NCBI GenBank assembly: GCA_964396845.1
Contig: CAYNGH010000123.1
Span: forward strand, 1-9,950
Reading direction: 5' to 3'
Origin: CAYNGH01 sp964396845
Lineage (GTDB): Bacteria > Vulcanimicrobiota > JAJTBE01 > CAYNGH01
DNA length: 9,950 nt
Part shown: positions 7,675-9,950 of the stretch, piece by piece
How the letters are laid out: every line of letters starts with the position of its first letter
Numbering within the stretch: position 1 is the first letter of the stretch
The notes under the pieces: model-generated
Database searches by the model: none
What the model was told of the DNA's origin: nothing
What the model saw: only the letters and a program-made list of their open reading frames with translations
Made by a program: the position numbers and the translations under genes

Positions 7675-7683
7675 TTTCCTCTT
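7675..7683 (-). promoter_or_regulatory. Ribosome binding site deciding the HD-GYP start
   Basis: Read on the minus strand, AAGAGGAAA is followed after six bases by the ATG at 7668. The longer reading from TTG at 7740 would make this site code for Lys-Arg-Lys-Phe and would add 24 residues rich in lysine from A-rich DNA. That pattern looks like a leader rather than protein. I therefore place the start at 7668. Confidence 0.75.
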
Positions 7684-7774
7684 ATCTGTAATTTTGAGGT
7701 TCTTTTTTTTTATTACCGGGGCAGAAAATATTCTCTTCAACCCTGCGCCTGTAAGAGTATATTTCTCCCGGAAG

Positions 7775-7812
7775 CCTTCAGCCCCTTTATTTTATAAATT
7801 GGCCCCTGAAGG
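7775..7812. repeat. 7-base inverted repeat CCTTCAG/CTGAAGG
   Basis: CCTTCAG at 7775-7781 and CTGAAGG at 7806-7812 are perfect inverted copies whose starts are 31 bases apart. Between them lies an AT-rich core, TTTATTTTATAAATT, edged on both sides by CCCC. This could be a two-half-site operator or a long-loop hairpin. There is no T-run after it, so a terminator is unlikely. Confidence 0.4.
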
Positions 7813-7820
7813 AATATTCC
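7811..7820. promoter_or_regulatory. Perfect 10-base palindrome GGAATATTCC, possible operator
   Basis: GGAATATTCC is its own reverse complement over all ten bases and sits in the divergent control region, 44 bases before the start of the repeat protein. It overlaps the right arm of the 7-base inverted repeat. Palindromes of this size are common operator cores, but short AT-rich ones also arise by chance. Confidence 0.35.
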
Positions 7821-7863
7821 AAGAAAAATATAAATATCCCTTTTTAGCTGGAAAGGGAAGATC

Positions 7864-9950
7864 ATGAAAATATCGATCGATAAAATTAAGTTTGCCGGGG
7901 TTTTTATATTAACCCTTGCATTTATTCTGCTGATTCCTGTGTGGCCTTTGCGGGCAAATCCCGGGGATAATTTAAAATTTGACTTTCACCTGGTGGAAGG
8001 AAGCCGGAAGGGCCTGGGAGAGGGTTTTTCCTTTAGTTTCTCTGGAAAGGGAATCCCCTCGGCGGCATATTATGATCTTGATCGACAGATGCTCAGATTT
8101 GCCTGGGTTGAAGCAGGAAAATGGATGGTGGAGGATGTGGCTTCTGCTGGTTTTTCTTCCAGGGGACTGACATGCAGTCTTGCCTATGATGGTGCCGACA
8201 ATCCTGCCATTGCTTTTTTCAGCAGTGACAAAACAATGAAACTGGCAGTACGAAGGGGAAGTTCCTGGCAGGTGGAGGAAGTGGACAGCACGCCGGAATC
8301 AGGGCTTTTCTGCCATCTGACCTATAGTGGCGGTGATGCGGTTGTTTCATATCAGTCATCCCGGGGAACAATGCTGGCTCGAAGACTCCTGGGAACATGG
8401 CTTGTGGAAAAGATTGACAAACCCGGTTATCAGACCCAGATACTGAAGTCAGAAGACAAAGACAACCCCCTTCGGGTATATTACATTGCCGGCAGTCTTG
8501 ATGATGTCGGGGAGGCACTCCATCTGAAAGTGGCAGAGAACCCCGGCGGAGGATGGAATACATCGGTTATTCCCTTGACAACAGGATCCATCTCGTTTTC
8601 AGTGGCTTCCAACAGCAAGGGTTCCCCCCTCATCGCCTATGCCCGGTCTGACAGTGTGGGGCTGTTTCGAGAATCAGTGGCAGGGTCTGGAATATGGAGC
8701 CAGGAAAAAATTCACTCTGCAGGGGCTTCCTCGGTATCTCTGCTTATGGACAGCAAGGACCGGGCTGTTCTTTGTTATATTACCAGCCAGGAAACAGAAC
8801 TCCAGGTGGCCCGGCAGGATGGAAACAGCTGGGACATTGCCAAAGCCGTCAGCGCCAGAGAAGGTTTCCGGTTGATTGACTGCATTATCACCGCTGACGA
8901 GGGTGACCGAGAGCTTATCCTGATAAACGATGGGGATTCTTTAAATGCTCTGGTTCAAAGAGCCGGTGGCTGGGCCTTGGGCAGAGTGGACGGAAAAATC
9001 AAAACCGGGGGATTCATCAACCTTGTCCTGGATTCATCGGACAGACCTATGCTGTGCTATTATGATTCCGGCCGTAATCAGCTTCACTGGGCAGGTCTTA
9101 TGTCCGGAAACGCATGGAATAAAACGGTGGTTGATGTTCTGGGCAATGTGGGGATGTATGCATCTATGGCGGTCGATTCCGGGGGGAACCCTGGTATCAG
9201 CTATTATGACGGGACCCGGGGTAATCTCAAATATGCCTGGCGCCGAGGCGACAAATGGACGGTACAGCGGGTGGACTCCCTTAATGATACCGGCTATTTT
9301 ACCTCCCTAATTATGGATTCCTCCGATGTCCCCCACATATCATATCTGAACTTCAGAAACCGTTTCTTGAAATATGCCCGGCAGAAAGGCCGGGAATGGC
9401 ACCGGGAAAGAATCCTACAGCTTGGGGCATATGGAGGAGAATCAGTTGTTTATTCACTTCCCCGGGGAATCAGCATAATATTCACCGATGGGGACAGGGT
9501 GAAAAATCCCCGGCCAAATCAATCTCCCGTTGAAACTTATCTCAAGTATGCAGTACCTGCAGGGGGGGGAGATTGGAAAGTTATAACCCTGTTAGGGCCT
9601 TATGCCGTGGCTATCAACAATGCCGGCCTGTCCGGGGATCAGGATGCCGGGGGCAACATGGTGGCATCCTTTGTGGATCGGGATCAGAATCTCCGGGTAG
9701 TCCGGGGTGACGGTATCACCTGGCAGAATGAAGAAGTAGCCACCGAATGTCTGGGGCCTACATCGGCAAAATTTTTCCCAGACGGCTCTATCGGCATCCT
9801 CTATGTTGCCGGCAAGACCAGAAGTGAATCCGGCCTTCGTTTCGCCCGTTACAGAGATGGCCGGTGGATGGATTACCCAATAAACACTCCCCTGGAAAAT
9901 ATACTTTATATCTCCCTTTTTCCTGATTCAGGAGGCTCCATGCATTTTGC
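7864..9950 (+). CDS. Large exported protein of about 47-residue repeats, beta-propeller-like (3' end missing)
   Basis: The frame is open from the ATG at 7864 to the window end, 695 codons without a stop. Residues 1-31 look like a Sec signal: KISIDKIKF, a long hydrophobic core, then PLRA before Asn32. The rest is a chain of degenerate repeats with the pattern S-L-x-x-D-S-x-G-x-P-x-I-S-Y-Y-D, then L-K-Y-A, a basic or glycine turn, W and V-D. The Asp (or its counterpart) of the repeat start falls near residues 109, 250 (Asn), 296, 345, 390, 438 and 485, so the period is about 45-50. The best copies are VDSGGNPGISYYD (437-449) and MDSSDVPHISYL (484-495). Each repeat reads as a four-stranded sheet or propeller blade. 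Cysteines are few and no catalytic motif is visible. Placement in the periplasm or on the surface is likely. GGAAAGGG precedes the ATG. The C-terminus, and any anchor or sorting signal, lies outside the window. Function is unknown; binding or adhesion is a guess. Confidence 0.88.
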   Translation, partial: MKISIDKIKFAGVFILTLAFILLIPVWPLRANPGDNLKFDFHLVEGSRKGLGEGFSFSFSGKGIPSAAYYDLDRQMLRFAWVEAGKWMVEDVASAGFSSRGLTCSLAYDGADNPAIAFFSSDKTMKLAVRRGSSWQVEEVDSTPESGLFCHLTYSGGDAVVSYQSSRGTMLARRLLGTWLVEKIDKPGYQTQILKSEDKDNPLRVYYIAGSLDDVGEALHLKVAENPGGGWNTSVIPLTTGSISFSVASNSKGSPLIAYARSDSVGLFRESVAGSGIWSQEKIHSAGASSVSLLMDSKDRAVLCYITSQETELQVARQDGNSWDIAKAVSAREGFRLIDCIITADEGDRELILINDGDSLNALVQRAGGWALGRVDGKIKTGGFINLVLDSSDRPMLCYYDSGRNQLHWAGLMSGNAWNKTVVDVLGNVGMYASMAVDSGGNPGISYYDGTRGNLKYAWRRGDKWTVQRVDSLNDTGYFTSLIMDSSDVPHISYLNFRNRFLKYARQKGREWHRERILQLGAYGGESVVYSLPRGISIIFTDGDRVKNPRPNQSPVETYLKYAVPAGGGDWKVITLLGPYAVAINNAGLSGDQDAGGNMVASFVDRDQNLRVVRGDGITWQNEEVATECLGPTSAKFFPDGSIGILYVAGKTRSESGLRFARYRDGRWMDYPINTPLENILYISLFPDSGGSMHF

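Larger units (their letters stand above)
7669..7863. promoter_or_regulatory. Divergent control region between the HD-GYP gene and the secreted repeat protein
   Basis: This 195-base, AT-rich region must hold both divergent promoters if the HD-GYP start is at 7668. Possible -10 boxes are TATACT on the minus strand (7761 down to 7756), and TATAAA at 7793-7798 and at 7829-7834 on the plus strand. I find no good -35 at standard spacing for any of them, so the promoters may depend on a regulator. The plus-strand ribosome binding site GGAAAGGG lies just before the ATG at 7864. Confidence 0.4.

Noticed and set aside
1..9950. tRNA, rRNA, CRISPR, insertion sequence, phage or defence-system signals
   Set aside because: I looked for spaced repeat arrays, terminal inverted repeats, transposase or integrase motifs and restriction or toxin genes and found none. 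This is not proof that small RNAs are absent.

Overview
The window reads as an ordinary chromosomal stretch of a bacterium with a peptidoglycan wall. It has five complete genes and one gene cut at each end, on both strands. I see no tRNA, rRNA, CRISPR array, transposase, integrase or phage gene. The gene set (aspartate-semialdehyde dehydrogenase, a SpoU-type tRNA methyltransferase, a secreted PDZ/tail-protease-like protein, an L,D-transpeptidase, an HD-GYP response protein and a long secreted repeat protein) suits a free-living, probably diderm, environmental bacterium with a large signalling repertoire. I cannot fix the phylum from sequence reading alone.

Left part (1-2977). asd (minus strand, 3' end missing) and trmJ (plus strand, TTG start) diverge from a 132-base region. 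That region carries a 9-base direct repeat, CTGCAGAAA, on either side of a TATAAG box. trmJ is followed after 42 bases by an exported PDZ protein of the S41 (C-terminal processing protease) type, probably in the same transcript. Its catalytic serine region does not match the usual S41 pattern.

Middle part (2978-5331). A small protein with a Cys/His cluster at the N-terminus and a highly charged predicted helix at the C-terminus follows. I cannot assign it to a family. Next is a membrane-anchored L,D-transpeptidase with three apparent Ig-like beta domains, a peptidoglycan-binding domain and a complete YkuD active site. The transpeptidase converges on the gene to its right, and a hairpin that could terminate both transcripts lies between them.

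Right part (5439-9950). A minus-strand protein with an N-terminal sensor region, two GAF domains and an HD-GYP domain is a likely cyclic-di-GMP phosphodiesterase. Its best start is an ATG at 7668 with a good ribosome binding site, 24 codons inside the longest open frame. It diverges from a very long exported protein that begins at 7864 and stays open to the end of the window. That protein consists almost entirely of degenerate repeats of about 47 residues and is probably a beta-propeller-like surface or periplasmic protein.

How the genes fit together: three of the seven (S41-like protein, L,D-transpeptidase, repeat protein) act outside the cytoplasm, and the HD-GYP protein could control surface behaviour through cyclic-di-GMP. 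This functional link is inferred from proximity only. I found no convincing new multi-gene system. The most useful leads are the divergent repeat-protein/HD-GYP pair, the non-canonical S41 protein and the unassigned Cys/charged-helix protein.
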